A stretch of 64,000 bases of DNA from Pseudozobellia sp. WGM2 (GCF_017810075.1 NZ_JADNYK010000004.1:1-64000), one strand, 5' to 3'; positions 34,718-44,937 are shown, counted from the first letter of the stretch. The notes: generated by a model not told the origin, from the sequence alone. Program-made: numbers and translations.

Positions 34718-36340
34718 TTATTCTACTCCCTTTAGACTGAAATAAAAAGTGGCGCCTTTGCCTATTAGCGCTTCTGCCCAAATTTCGCCTTTATGAAACC
34801 CTACAATTTTGCGGGCAATGGCCAGACCAATACCAGTACCTTTAAACTCATCTTGTGTATGAAGCCGATGAAAAATGAGAAAAAGTTTGTCGTAATGTTT
34901 CATATCAAAACCGGCACCATTATCTTTTACGAAATAGACATTCTTATTTTCTTGGGTTTTGAACCCAATGCTAACCATAGCATTCGACTCTTTTGAAGAA
35001 TACTTTAAAGCGTTGGATATCAAATTTTCGAAAACCTTACCTATTAAGACTTCATCGCCAATAGCTGGTGGTAGACTCTCTATATACACGTTAATTTTCG
35101 ACTGCATCGATATTTTTAGGGTCTCGGTTACTTCTTGTGCCAGACGGTGCATATTTATAGGCTTCGAAGCTAAGCCCTGCTTGCCTAAATGGGCCAGGTT
35201 GAGCAAAGATTCGATAAGATTGCCCATTTCGGCCCCGTTTCTCGCTATGGTAGCCAACATTTTCCGTCCGTCTTCATCTAAATTGTCATGATAATCGTTC
35301 TGTATGATTTTGGCATAACTATTAATAGCCCTAAGTGGTGATTTCAAATCATGGCTCAATGTGTACGAAAAAGTTTCAAGTTCTTTATTCGATTTGGTTA
35401 GTTCTGAAGTCCTACTCTCTAAATCCTCTACCGTTGACCAAAGATCATTTTCCGCTTTTTGTCTGGCCCTATCCGTTTTATTTAATCGGCTAACTACGGT
35501 TAAACTGATTATAAGAAAGAATACTATAATGCTCAAGGTTAAAATCGCCATGCCAAAATCTAGCCCGTATATTTCCTCAATTTGAAATTGAAGTATTAAT
35601 GCCCCGACAAAAACCGGAACGATAACAACCATTGGAACTATTCGCCTTGCCACCTTGCCTCCCACATTCTCACTACTTATCTGTGCGGTAATACCCATTT
35701 TGGGTCGTGATAGCAGTAATGCCACTCCCAAAAGTAAAAAACAGAATGCGGTGTGCACCGCCATAGGAATCTTTACCAAAAGTGAATAAAATAAGTCGAC
35801 AACATATAAGTATCCAATGAATGAGAGCAATGATAAGGCCATAATCCCAAAAGATAGAATCTGATATATCCATAACATCAGGGGGCCTTTAACCTTGTAA
35901 AGAAACAGATTGATAGCCATCATCAAAAAACACAGTGCCGTGTTTGAAGCCATTCTGTTCGAGAGATATAAATTATTGTCTTCTTGTAAGTCTTCTCCAA
36001 AAAGATATGAGTCGATACCCTCCTGAAAATTAAATACATATTCAGCTAATTTTATGAGCACAATAATTAAAATAAGGCTAGCCACAAGCTTACCGATTCT
36101 ATTCAACTGCTCTTTACTGTCGGATACTAAAATCAGGGACGAACCGGATAGAATAAATAAAACCGCAGTAAGCGGATTCATGGATACGGTTTCAGGAATA
36201 ACTTGTTTCAGTAGATCTAAATCAAAAATCCAACCAAGTAGAACAACAAATGAAATACCTATTACGCCGTACGCCTGATATCGAGCCGATTGATAATAGT
36301 TCTTTTGAAGCGTATTGAACTCTTGATTTAGGGCCTGCAT
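34718..36340 (-). CDS. Multi-pass membrane sensor histidine kinase
   Basis: 540 residues. About eight hydrophobic segments occupy residues 22-290, arranged like MASE-type sensor regions. A coiled-coil linker (about 290-325), HisKA with YTLSHDLKSPLRAINSY (about 326-342) and HATPase with NLISNALKYSS, DNGAGFDM and GTGIGLAIARK follow. The ligand is unknown. It is the first gene of the minus-strand cluster; the next kinase starts 143 bp later. Confidence 0.9.
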   Translation of the reverse strand: MQALNQEFNTLQKNYYQSARYQAYGVIGISFVVLLGWIFDLDLLKQVIPETVSMNPLTAVLFILSGSSLILVSDSKEQLNRIGKLVASLILIIVLIKLAEYVFNFQEGIDSYLFGEDLQEDNNLYLSNRMASNTALCFLMMAINLFLYKVKGPLMLWIYQILSFGIMALSLLSFIGYLYVVDLFYSLLVKIPMAVHTAFCFLLLGVALLLSRPKMGITAQISSENVGGKVARRIVPMVVIVPVFVGALILQFQIEEIYGLDFGMAILTLSIIVFFLIISLTVVSRLNKTDRARQKAENDLWSTVEDLESRTSELTKSNKELETFSYTLSHDLKSPLRAINSYAKIIQNDYHDNLDEDGRKMLATIARNGAEMGNLIESLLNLAHLGKQGLASKPINMHRLAQEVTETLKISMQSKINVYIESLPPAIGDEVLIGKVFENLISNALKYSSKESNAMVSIGFKTQENKNVYFVKDNGAGFDMKHYDKLFLIFHRLHTQDEFKGTGIGLAIARKIVGFHKGEIWAEALIGKGATFYFSLKGVE

Positions 36341-36895
36341 TTCGGGTATGAATTTTAATCTTATAAAATTGAAATCAATTAGCTTAATTGTTGCTATACG
36401 TCAATTTTAATAAGATAACTAGTTGAATTGATAAGCGGAGATTCAAACTAAAGATATACATATTTATAAGATTATTCTTCTTTTGAAATAAGTATTAACT
36501 TATATTGAAAAAGATTGAATAATATGGCCCGTCAGATAGACACAATTCATTTAAGAGAACACTTGTCGAAGTAAGTTTGTCACTCTACAGTTTCTCAGTA
36601 TTCTTCTTATGAAACAAATAATGGCAAATAAAGTGCTGATGTGTTTATGGACTCTTGAAATTAAATAATGTAGAGACTTGTTCTTTACAAGGAAAGGGTT
36701 CAACTTTATGAAACTTCGAGAAACTAGTATAGAAGACCTGAAAACTCACGGTTTCTGGAGCTGTATGCATTATTAAACAAATAAAAATATGATTTCATCA
36801 TATTAAACCCCATTCGTAAAATGAAACCTATATAGTGACGATTGTACATTTTTATCAGTACAGTATCACTTCGTAATTTTGTTGTTTACGAAAAC
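36341..36895. other. Gene-free stretch upstream of the signalling cluster
   Basis: 555 bp, very AT-rich. It must contain the promoter of the signalling cluster; I see no ORF, repeat or hairpin that I can support. Confidence 0.4.
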
Positions 36896-37516
36896 TTATT
36901 TTAATAGATAAATAAAGTTTCCAATACCCACAATACCCGTAAGGCAGGCTAAAATTAAATCCATTTTACTTGCTAAAGAAGTAATCCGTTTTTCAATTTT
37001 TGGGGCCAACATGGCATATACCGAATATATGGAATAGGAGCCCACTGTAGATCCGATAGAAAAGTACAGACTATTTGTAAAGGAATAGGTGAATAATTCC
37101 ATACCAATAAGTATCGAAATTGACGTAAAGTAGAACGGAATAGCAAATGTATTTAGCAAAGACATACCTATGCCGTGCAAATAGGCTTTTGATTTATCTA
37201 TTTCTTCTTTTTTCCTCTTCCTATTGGTAAAAAAATGCAATCTGAAAAAGTTAAGGGACAGAATAAGCAGAATACCCGTACCTATTTGTTGTATCAAGGT
37301 TATGTATTCCGAATTTTCCATCAAAACATTGGACAGGTAGGCTCCGATATTTGCTTGAAAGAATAATACAGTGGCAAAGCCGGCGATTAAATAAAATGCT
37401 GATTTACTGCCACACCGCAGACTAAATTTAACGACGGTCATGTTCAAGAAACTAGGAACTATACTACCGCTGGCAGCGACAATAAAACCTAAAAGAAGGC
37501 AAACTATAAAATTCAT
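36896..37516 (-). CDS. LysE/RhtB-type membrane exporter
   Basis: 206 residues with six hydrophobic segments (about 3-22, 38-60, 68-92, 112-135, 145-168, 182-204). The N-terminal LLGFIVAASGSIVPSFLNMTVVKFSL resembles the PGP motif region of LysE translocators, with the Gly-Pro altered to GSIVPS. The family exports amino acids; the substrate is unknown. It is a single gene. Confidence 0.75.
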   Translation of the reverse strand: MNFIVCLLLGFIVAASGSIVPSFLNMTVVKFSLRCGSKSAFYLIAGFATVLFFQANIGAYLSNVLMENSEYITLIQQIGTGILLILSLNFFRLHFFTNRKRKKEEIDKSKAYLHGIGMSLLNTFAIPFYFTSISILIGMELFTYSFTNSLYFSIGSTVGSYSIYSVYAMLAPKIEKRITSLASKMDLILACLTGIVGIGNFIYLLK

Positions 37517-37673
37517 ATTTTACTTTGAAGCAAATGAACGACTAATCGAATAATTCTATGAGTCGCTTCAAACAATTAATAGATGCAAAAGAGAAGTAAC
37601 TGTCTTATAGACCTCTATATTTTCACTACCTGTTCTCTTATGATTTCTTGAAAATACCAAAGTCTTAAAAAAC

Positions 37674-37704
37674 AAAAACCGCTAGAGTAAACTCTGCGGT
37701 TTTC
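37674..37704 (-). terminator. Terminator after tRNA-Ser
   Basis: Read on the minus strand, ACCGCAGAGT pairs with ACTCTAGCGGT (one bulge) and is followed by a T-rich tract, 23 bp after the tRNA 3' end. Confidence 0.75.
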
Positions 37705-37726
37705 TATTTTCAAGCTCGATGCTTGA

Positions 37727-37814
37727 TGGCGGAGGAAGAGGGATTCGAACCCCCGGAGGTGTGACCCTCAACAGTTTTCAAGACTGCCGCATTCGACCAC
37801 TCTGCCATTCCTCC
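37727..37814 (-). tRNA. tRNA-Ser (anticodon UGA)
   Basis: The 88-nt minus-strand gene folds as a class II tRNA. The acceptor GGAGGAA pairs with TTCCTCC. The anticodon stem-loop CAGTC-TTGAAAA-CTG presents TGA. A long variable arm is present, the T loop reads GGTTCGAATCC and the 3' CCA is encoded (GCCA end). The anticodon and long variable arm identify serine. Confidence 0.96.
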
Positions 37815-37933
37815 TTAAGCGGGTGCAAATATAGAAAGGTTTTTTTTTACCTAAAAGATTTCGCTTTATATTTTTTAATAAAAATTAGTCGTAATCGATT
37901 AAACAATTGTTATTTAGTGCATTAAAAACAGAA

Positions 37934-37953
37934 AGGGTACCTACAGGCACCCT
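37934..37953 (-). terminator. Terminator of the T9SS/gliding operon
   Basis: On the minus strand AGGGTGCC-TGTA-GGTACCCT forms an 8-bp stem (one G-U), followed by TTCTGTTTTT, 58 bp after the OmpA-like gene. Confidence 0.7.
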
Positions 37954-38010
37954 CTCAACTCCACAGATCTAATGTACTAACCGAAAATTAGCATCTTTGA
38001 AAGACAAATA

Positions 38011-39957
38011 CTATTTGGTATTCACGCTTTCATTATTCTTTGATATTACAATAAAGTCTGAGCGGCGATTTTCTAAATGCTTCTGATTATTACAAATAAC
38101 ACCGTTAGAACATTCATTTTTGAGTCGATATTCGCCATAACCAAAAGCACTTTCTATTCTGTTTTCGGCGATACCCTTTGAAATGAGATACTTTTGTGTT
38201 GATTTCGCGCGCTTATCTGAAAGCACTAAGTTGTAATCATCGCTTCCGCGAGCATCGGTGTGTGATTCTATTTTAATTTTTATTTCAGGGAATTTTCGCA
38301 TAGCGAACAACACTTTTTCCAATTCTATTTCAGCCCTGGCGGTAATGTCCCATTTGTCATAATCAAAATAAATAGGTTCAACTATTATCTTTTGAATATC
38401 GCCATCTTTCTTGACTATGCTCGAAAATTCAGTCAGGTAAACCCTATTTTCCAATGAGGGAGACTCTGGGTTCTCACCTGTTTCTATAGAAACTATTTCT
38501 TTAGAATACCCTGCTTTAGAAAAGGCGATTACATTTTTCTTCTTACAAGGGATGGTCAGATGATAATAGCCGTTCTCGTCGGTTCGATAAATAGTAACCA
38601 GTTCATCGGTCAGGTTCTTTAACTCGACATTGGCCTCAGCAATAGGCTCACCCGTTTTTTTATCTATAACATAGCCTGCATATTCTAAACAATCGGCTGG
38701 TTTTGCCTTTTCGAAACTATAGATATCGTCATCGCCCATGCCGCCGACCCTATTTGACGCAAAATAACCACTACCCTTATTCTCTCCTCGTATAAACGAG
38801 AAATCATCCATATTGCTATTAATGGGCGTACCCATATTAAGAGGCATTGAATAATCGTTCTTGGCAAAAATCACCGAACCGAACACGTCTAGACCTCCTA
38901 AGCCATAATGACCATCCGAAGAGAAATATAGTGTGTTATCCATTATAAAGGGAAACATTTCTCGCCCTCTGGTATTGATCGCAGGCCCTAGATTCATAGG
39001 GTCTGACAAGACATCTCCGGCATTATTCAATTCAACTACGTAAATATCGGACTCCCCATAACCACCGGGCATATTTGATGTGAAATATAGAAACCTACCA
39101 TCAGGGCTCAACATCGGGTGGCCACAAGAGAAATCTTTACTATTGAAACTTAATGAGGTTACATCGACCAATTCATTTTTCCATATTTTTCCTCTTAAAA
39201 TCTGCATGTTAGAAAGGCCCTCTTCATTGGCACTCAACTTATTTTTCTTTTTGAGATAGTTTCTGGTAAAATAGACCGTCTCACCATCCCAAGAAAAAGT
39301 CAATGTGGCATCATGATAAGAAGATTCAAGGTTGTTCAAATATTTTTCAGGAATAAACCCTTCATCGTTCGGTCTGGTAATATATAAATCTAAATAGGGC
39401 TGTTTGTTCCAAGGATAAAGTTCACCTCCAGACTTGATCGTATCTCTAGCCGATGCGAATATTAGACCGTCTTTGAATAGCATTGGGCCAAAATCGGATT
39501 TTTTACTGTTGAAGTATTGGTTCTCGATAACAAACCTCTCTTTCTGCTCTAGAAGGCTATCGAGATACTTTTTTTGCCCCATTATCATGGTCAATCTATC
39601 TTTGTCGGTATAGAATTCTCTTAAAAGTTCGTCGGCTCTTTCGCCTTTCAGACTCGCTTTTAAGCTTTGAACCAATTTGATAATGTTGCCTTCGCCTACT
39701 TCTTTGCCCTGAATTCTATAAAGCATATCATACCATTTGACCGCTTCTTGATACCGGTTCATATTGAAATAACTATCGGCCAATTTTTGAATCGTATTGA
39801 GCGAAGGACGTCGTTTTGCCTTGGCCAAATCTTCATAAAGGGCTATCGCTTTATCGAACTTAAAATCGGTGAAAAATTGATCGGCTCTTTCTTCTTTATT
39901 TTGGGAGTTCGCCATTAGGCTACACCCCATAACGATGTAAAGTATTATTTTTCTCAT
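38011..39957 (-). CDS. OmpA-family protein with TPR, beta-propeller and regulatory-like domain (PorE-like)
   Basis: 648 residues with a signal peptide (MRKIILYIVMGCSLMANSQ). Domains are TPR-like helices (about 25-130: RPSLNTIQKLADSYFNMNRYQEAVKWYDML), a PD40/WD40-like propeller (about 160-410: PDGRFLYFTSNMPGGYGESDIY, NTLYFSSDGHYGLGGLDVF) and a carboxypeptidase-regulatory-like beta domain (about 425-510). The OmpA peptidoglycan-binding domain (about 530-640) has SHTDARGSDDYN and KRAKSTQKYL. This order is that of PorE-type proteins, which anchor type IX secretion components to peptidoglycan. It starts 12 bp after the PorP/SprF gene. Confidence 0.9.
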   Translation of the reverse strand: MRKIILYIVMGCSLMANSQNKEERADQFFTDFKFDKAIALYEDLAKAKRRPSLNTIQKLADSYFNMNRYQEAVKWYDMLYRIQGKEVGEGNIIKLVQSLKASLKGERADELLREFYTDKDRLTMIMGQKKYLDSLLEQKERFVIENQYFNSKKSDFGPMLFKDGLIFASARDTIKSGGELYPWNKQPYLDLYITRPNDEGFIPEKYLNNLESSYHDATLTFSWDGETVYFTRNYLKKKNKLSANEEGLSNMQILRGKIWKNELVDVTSLSFNSKDFSCGHPMLSPDGRFLYFTSNMPGGYGESDIYVVELNNAGDVLSDPMNLGPAINTRGREMFPFIMDNTLYFSSDGHYGLGGLDVFGSVIFAKNDYSMPLNMGTPINSNMDDFSFIRGENKGSGYFASNRVGGMGDDDIYSFEKAKPADCLEYAGYVIDKKTGEPIAEANVELKNLTDELVTIYRTDENGYYHLTIPCKKKNVIAFSKAGYSKEIVSIETGENPESPSLENRVYLTEFSSIVKKDGDIQKIIVEPIYFDYDKWDITARAEIELEKVLFAMRKFPEIKIKIESHTDARGSDDYNLVLSDKRAKSTQKYLISKGIAENRIESAFGYGEYRLKNECSNGVICNNQKHLENRRSDFIVISKNNESVNTK

Positions 39958-39969
39958 AGTAGGTTAGTT

Positions 39970-40896
39970 TTAAAAGAATCTTGGAGATAATGCCCGCTTC
40001 TTGCTATCGAAGAGATTATATTTTAAAATGATTTCGTGCGAACCATCGTTATAACTTTGAAGACCGGTGGTCGAATAATCGTAAGAGTAACCTAAAAAGA
40101 AACTCTTTGCAAGGTGAACCCCTGCCAAGGCGCTTACCGAGTCATTGTAGCGATATGCCAAACCTAGGGCCAAAATTTCCTTTACAAGAAAATTACCGGA
40201 AACATCAACCGTTATCGGTGCACCTGCTACATGTTTAGTTAATAAAGTAGGCTTGAACTTTAAGTTGTCGGATAGGTCGAACACGTAACCGGCCATGGCA
40301 TAATACTGGCTTTTTCTGTCGGTTACCGTTGCATCATCATTGTTATAAATTTCTGAATTCAGAAAATTATGGGTCGATACTCCCAAATACCAATTATCGC
40401 CATAATAATAGGCTCCAGCGCCAAAAACCGGTCTGAGCTCATTTAAGTTTTGAGCGAATATTGGGTCTTGCCCATCTTCATAAGAGCCTTTAGACCAATC
40501 AACCTTTAAAACGTCTATTCCAGCATTAAGTCCTAGAGATAGCTTTGATTTATAACCTACAGGTATTTGATACGAAAAGTTTCCGTTGACATCTATATTA
40601 TTTCCTGCACCTATATTGTCACTAACAAAGGTCAGGCCCAATCTCACTTTTTCACTGAATTTACCCTGAACGGATAAAGACTGTGTTTCAGGAGCGCCCT
40701 CAATACCTACCCATTGCGAACGATGCAGTAAATTTGCCTCTACAATGCTATTTTGCGTAACATAACCAGGGTTGAGTACCATGGTATTGTACATATATTG
40801 GGTATACTGAGCCGTCTGCTGTGCAGATAGCCCCTTTACCAAAAAGAACAAATGGCAGAGAAGGATGTATTTGAATATATCTTTATAAGTTTTCAT
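39970..40896 (-). CDS. PorP/SprF-family type IX secretion membrane protein
   Basis: 308 residues from ATG 40896 (MKTYKDIFKYILLCHLFFLV signal peptide ending SAQ). An upstream frame to 40977 would overlap the adhesin gene. The opening QTAQYTQYMYNTMVLNPGYV and HRSQWVGIEGAPETQSLSV are the hallmark of the PorP/SprF family, a 14-stranded outer-membrane barrel. SprF-like proteins are needed for delivery or anchoring of the adhesin encoded next to them. Gaps are 52 bp and 12 bp, so it is one operon with its neighbours. Confidence 0.93.
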   Translation of the reverse strand: MKTYKDIFKYILLCHLFFLVKGLSAQQTAQYTQYMYNTMVLNPGYVTQNSIVEANLLHRSQWVGIEGAPETQSLSVQGKFSEKVRLGLTFVSDNIGAGNNIDVNGNFSYQIPVGYKSKLSLGLNAGIDVLKVDWSKGSYEDGQDPIFAQNLNELRPVFGAGAYYYGDNWYLGVSTHNFLNSEIYNNDDATVTDRKSQYYAMAGYVFDLSDNLKFKPTLLTKHVAGAPITVDVSGNFLVKEILALGLAYRYNDSVSALAGVHLAKSFFLGYSYDYSTTGLQSYNDGSHEIILKYNLFDSKKRALSPRFF

Positions 40897-40948
40897 GTAT
40901 TTTGCTATTAAATTGGTAATGATTTGGGGGGATAGGTCGTGTTGAGGT

Positions 40949-43636
40949 CTACCTTGCCAATTGCAACCAGCCCACAAGGTTTCTTTCTAGTTCAGGAATA
41001 TCCAATACGTAGTAGTAAGTACCCGAGGGCAAATGATCACCTCTCTTCAGAACTCCGTTAACATTGGCCAATCCTGTCCAAGTGTTTTGGTAATCGGTTG
41101 TTTTGTATACTAGATTTCCATTGCGGTTATAGATTTCAAGTGTATTTGAATAATTTTCGATACATTGAATTTTGAAAACCTCATTAAATCCATCGTTGTT
41201 CGGTGAAAATTCATTGAAAACCTTCAAACAGAATTCTTCGCCGAGCACCATTCCGCAAGAAGTTACACTTACATCAAGAGTTATTGATTTATCGGTGTTA
41301 CAGCCAGAAATGTCTTCATAGGAAACTGTAACACGGGTGTCTTCAAGTTCGGTCCATCTTATAGTCACAAAATCATCGGTAGTCGTACCACCTGCTGTAA
41401 TAGCACCACCTGTGACTTGCCATTCATAAGTTGTTTTATCACTTCGGGTAGTGTAGGTATAACTACGGCCGCGACAGGCCTCTTCCGATTCACCGATCAA
41501 GATGATGGCTTCGAAGTCATCTTCAAGAATTGTAACCGTTATTCTTAATCGGGTACTGCTCTCACAACCATTTTCGACGGCTGCAACATAATAACTTTCG
41601 CCATCGACCAAAGGTGTTGCAGGGTCTATCATATTACCTTCCGAGGCACTATCATAGAAAACAACATTTTCTTCATTTATCTGAATATCGGCAACTATAG
41701 GATTTTGACTATCACAAAAAACTTGATTTTCTGAATTTGTAGTAGGTGCTGGAACATCTATTATCTGAATAGTTATCGCCACTCTCGCTAAAATAGAAGT
41801 AGGTATACCCAAAATACCCGCAAAATAAACTTCACCATCAACCAATTGAGTAGAGGCATCAATTTGCGCGCCGGCACTAAGATCGTCGAACAGAACTAAA
41901 TTTTCTGAGTCTAGCTGCACATCGGCAATCGTTGCCAAATCAGTTGCACAAAATATTTGTAATACGTTATCAATTACCAACTCAGGCAGCTCTACCAAAA
42001 TTTCATCGTTGGCAACGCAAATACCATTGTCAATTGTTACTTCTAATATATTATCAGGGTCAGAAACCAGGTCAACGGAGTTCACAACTATCTCAAAAGT
42101 AGAATCAGCTTGTACGACAGCATCGAAACTTTGCCCGTTTATTGCCAAAGAAATTACTTCACCAGAATTTACATCTCCGGAGACGGTACCCGTTATAGTG
42201 GCCATATCTTCACCATCAAAAATTGAAATGATGTCTTCTATAGATTTTACCACCATTGAACTAACGGAAACATTTTTATCGAAGTCATTGACTTCAACTG
42301 TTACCGAAGCCAAATCACCGGGAGCGTTGGTACAACCGGCATCTTGATCGGTTACCGAAACATAGTAAGTAAATGGGGTATCGGCTTCGCTTAGACCAGA
42401 AATAATCAATCTACCATTTTCATCAATTTGGTATGTAGCCCCACCCGATATGGTGCCATCGGTAATTTCAGAGTTCATATCAGCATCAAAAAACCATGAA
42501 AAATCGCCTTGAATTTCACTCGATGGAACGAGAACAACATCATTCGAAGAACAAACCATGTTCTCATTACCTTGAATTGTAATGCTCTCTTCAGTCGGTA
42601 TGGCCCTCACGTTCACCCGCGCCGCTGTACGAGGAGACTCTTCTGAACAACCCACCTTGGCCGATGCCACATAATAAGCTGTATCAGCATTAAGAATAGG
42701 AGTTGTGAACGTATCACCCGAATTATTAGTATGCACTAAATTTCCACCTTCCTCGGCATCATACCATCTTAGTTCAACTCCATTGTCATTCTCTACTGTA
42801 GCCACTAAATCTGCTGAAGTTCCTTCACAAATAAAAACCCCCTCTTCACCTGAGGGTACCGTTGGCTGCCCAGGAGCTGAATAAACTTCGTAAATACGTA
42901 TTTCTTGCCCAATATCTACACCGAGTAAAGATGATAGGTTAACGTTTATTTCATCAATTGGCTCGTTCACTTGAAAAGCGATTGTAGCGATCTCATCATT
43001 CTGTAATAAACCCAATGCATCAACGTCAAGTAAATTTGCTAAATTACCAATGGGTATTGCAGTATCTGAAACCCCTTGACCAGTTACCTCTATTTGGTTC
43101 ATTATACCCAAGTCCAATAAAGAGGGGGCAATACTCATTAACATGTAATAAACATTAGAGGTATCTCTAGGTTGATCGAAGTGAAAAGTCTGTTCCACAT
43201 TGGCAAGGGCACTAATAACGCCTAGTCCTAATTCTGAATAGGTGTCGAAATCACCATCTATAGCCGAATCAGGGTCAGTAACCCCAGCACCACCTAAGCC
43301 CAGAATATCAATAATCAAACCTTGACTATCTGTCGTTGTCGAGCTTGGTTGGCCACATAGACTGTCTGGCATTATCGACCATGTCAACCTATCTATAATG
43401 CTTTTCCTTTTCGAAAAGTTTCTATTAATTTTAATAGCGTTCGACTCGTTAGGGTAAAAATTTTCGAATCCATCTACTACAACGTTTTCGTAATCGAAAT
43501 TTAAAAAGCCACATGTTGCTAATTTATGTACATTGACAAACTCCGATGCACGAATATGATGATGTGGGAAAATAGAAGAATATAGAAGAAAAAATACTAA
43601 AAAATAATTCTTGTTAAGAGTAGTTTTCTGTATCAT
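40949..43636 (-). CDS. Cell-surface adhesin with T9SS type B sorting domain
   Basis: 895 residues with a signal peptide (MIQKTTLNKNYFLVFFLLYSS). Several Ig-like repeat units follow, marked by EEGVFICEGTSADLVATVENDN, YYVASAKVGCSEESPRTAARVNVR and two paired VFCDSQNPIVADIQ / IFCATDLATIADVQ modules with DPATPLVDGESYYVA / DASTQLVDGEVYFAG. The C-terminal about 90 residues (FNEFSPNNDGFNEVFKIQCIENY, LEIYNRNGNLVYKT, LPSGTYYYVLDI) are the gliding-motility-associated CHU_C type B sorting domain. The protein would be secreted by the T9SS and displayed through the PorP/SprF partner downstream. Confidence 0.93.
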   Translation of the reverse strand: MIQKTTLNKNYFLVFFLLYSSIFPHHHIRASEFVNVHKLATCGFLNFDYENVVVDGFENFYPNESNAIKINRNFSKRKSIIDRLTWSIMPDSLCGQPSSTTTDSQGLIIDILGLGGAGVTDPDSAIDGDFDTYSELGLGVISALANVEQTFHFDQPRDTSNVYYMLMSIAPSLLDLGIMNQIEVTGQGVSDTAIPIGNLANLLDVDALGLLQNDEIATIAFQVNEPIDEINVNLSSLLGVDIGQEIRIYEVYSAPGQPTVPSGEEGVFICEGTSADLVATVENDNGVELRWYDAEEGGNLVHTNNSGDTFTTPILNADTAYYVASAKVGCSEESPRTAARVNVRAIPTEESITIQGNENMVCSSNDVVLVPSSEIQGDFSWFFDADMNSEITDGTISGGATYQIDENGRLIISGLSEADTPFTYYVSVTDQDAGCTNAPGDLASVTVEVNDFDKNVSVSSMVVKSIEDIISIFDGEDMATITGTVSGDVNSGEVISLAINGQSFDAVVQADSTFEIVVNSVDLVSDPDNILEVTIDNGICVANDEILVELPELVIDNVLQIFCATDLATIADVQLDSENLVLFDDLSAGAQIDASTQLVDGEVYFAGILGIPTSILARVAITIQIIDVPAPTTNSENQVFCDSQNPIVADIQINEENVVFYDSASEGNMIDPATPLVDGESYYVAAVENGCESSTRLRITVTILEDDFEAIILIGESEEACRGRSYTYTTRSDKTTYEWQVTGGAITAGGTTTDDFVTIRWTELEDTRVTVSYEDISGCNTDKSITLDVSVTSCGMVLGEEFCLKVFNEFSPNNDGFNEVFKIQCIENYSNTLEIYNRNGNLVYKTTDYQNTWTGLANVNGVLKRGDHLPSGTYYYVLDIPELERNLVGWLQLAR

Positions 43637-44016
43637 ACAATATTATTTGTAAGTTTAGTACTACTACAACATGGAATTATTCTTTAAATTATTGACATTT
43701 TTTAAAACATCTATGAATAGTATTTTTCTTCGATAAATGGTAAACATTTTCGTTAAAATACATCTTACACATGCATTTTAACGGATGCCAAATAAGGGTT
43801 TAAATACTTTTATTTAAAGATTTTAAGATTCAAACACCTTAAATGAAAAATATATATTAACTGAAGAGAAGATATTGACAAGGTAGAAGCAAATACTTTA
43901 TGGTTTTAACCACATACTAAAGAAGCAACGCATTAGCTATAAAGTAAAAGTCCCCGACTTACTTTATAAGTCCGGGACAAAAAACAACTTTGAATTTATT
44001 ATTCTTGATTTTAACT
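43637..44016. other. Intergenic region holding the CAP-gene terminator
   Basis: 380 bp. A hairpin GTCCCCGACTTA (43950-43961) / TAAGTCCGGGAC (43967-43978) with T-rich sequence on the minus-strand downstream side terminates the CAP gene. The rest includes the adhesin operon promoter, which I cannot place. Confidence 0.55.
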
Positions 44017-44511
44017 TTAATTGTAAAATAACTGAGTAAAATAAAAAACACCATTTTGGTCAGCTGTAACACTAACAGCTGTATACTCGAAATTACCTTC
44101 CATTACCTTTTTATGTGTTGGGCTATTCTTCCAAGCTTCCAAAATATCTTCTGCATTGGTGAAATCCATTCCTAAATTCTCAGAAACAAAATCAGCATTT
44201 GCATCTAGGGATAAATTGGAAGCACGTAAATCAAAATTATCGTGGCTAATAACACCCTCGGAAATCATATAGTCGTTATGTGAGCTTGCATACTTATAAG
44301 CAATCGAACTAAATTCTAAAGAGTTAAGTCCGATTGAAGTTCTGTATTCGTTTACCACATCAACAACTTCTTGTTCAATCGTAGAAATGGTTACCTCTTT
44401 AGCGGTTGCCGCAACAGATTCGTACAACTCATTTTCTTCAGCGGTCGAAGAAGAACATGAAGTCATTAATGTTGAAATTGTAATTAAGATTAAAATTGAG
44501 TAGCGTACCAT
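44017..44511 (-). CDS. CAP-domain (SCP/PR-1-like) lipoprotein
   Basis: 164 residues. The signal MVRYSILILITISTLMTSC gives lipidated Cys19. The CAP domain (about 47-162) shows VVDVVNEYRTSIGLNSLEFSS, YASSHNDYM, ISHDNF, SENLGM and EAWKNSPTHKKVMEGNFEYTAVSV, the standard order of CAP1-CAP4 motifs. The function of bacterial CAP proteins is largely unknown. It is a monocistronic gene with its own terminator. Confidence 0.92.
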   Translation of the reverse strand: MVRYSILILITISTLMTSCSSSTAEENELYESVAATAKEVTISTIEQEVVDVVNEYRTSIGLNSLEFSSIAYKYASSHNDYMISEGVISHDNFDLRASNLSLDANADFVSENLGMDFTNAEDILEAWKNSPTHKKVMEGNFEYTAVSVTADQNGVFYFTQLFYN

Positions 44512-44937
44512 AGCTTTTTTGTTTTTGCTTTCTTATACAAAGGAACGGTAGATTGTACCCAACCCTAAGTAATCGCTATATGTGGTAAGCTTTGATCGTC
44601 TAAGTGCTCTTTTTGGTAAGTATTGGTCTTACAAAAAAGTAAGGGCTTTTTTATATCCCCTTTTTACGACCGTATGACGGAATTTTTGCACTTAATCAGC
44701 TCTAAATTTAGTTTTGACGAGACCCCATAATTTGCTTTAACGATGAGGGGGTTAAAATTTCAGTTGTTATGCACTGTAAATCAAAAAATGGTCAACAACC
44801 CAAGTAAGATAATTCCTAATTCATAAAAGTTGGCTTGTCGGCCATTCTTTATTTAATCGGATACTTCTTCTAAACATTTTATATTTACTGATTAGAATAA
44901 GACGTAACTTATAATTTGTTCTTCCTCATGTAAGCCT
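44512..44937. other. Gene-free stretch between divergent genes
   Basis: 426 bp between the CAP gene and the glycosyltransferase gene; presumably two promoters, no further feature supported. Confidence 0.4.

Noticed and set aside
33393-34781. Long form of the PAS kinase starting at 34781
   Set aside because: The extra 69 codons overlap the upstream kinase gene and have no domain character; ATG 34574 leads directly into the PAS domain.
37727-37814. tRNA-Ser as an integration site of a genomic island
   Set aside because: No integrase gene and no direct repeat of the tRNA 3' end was seen on either side.
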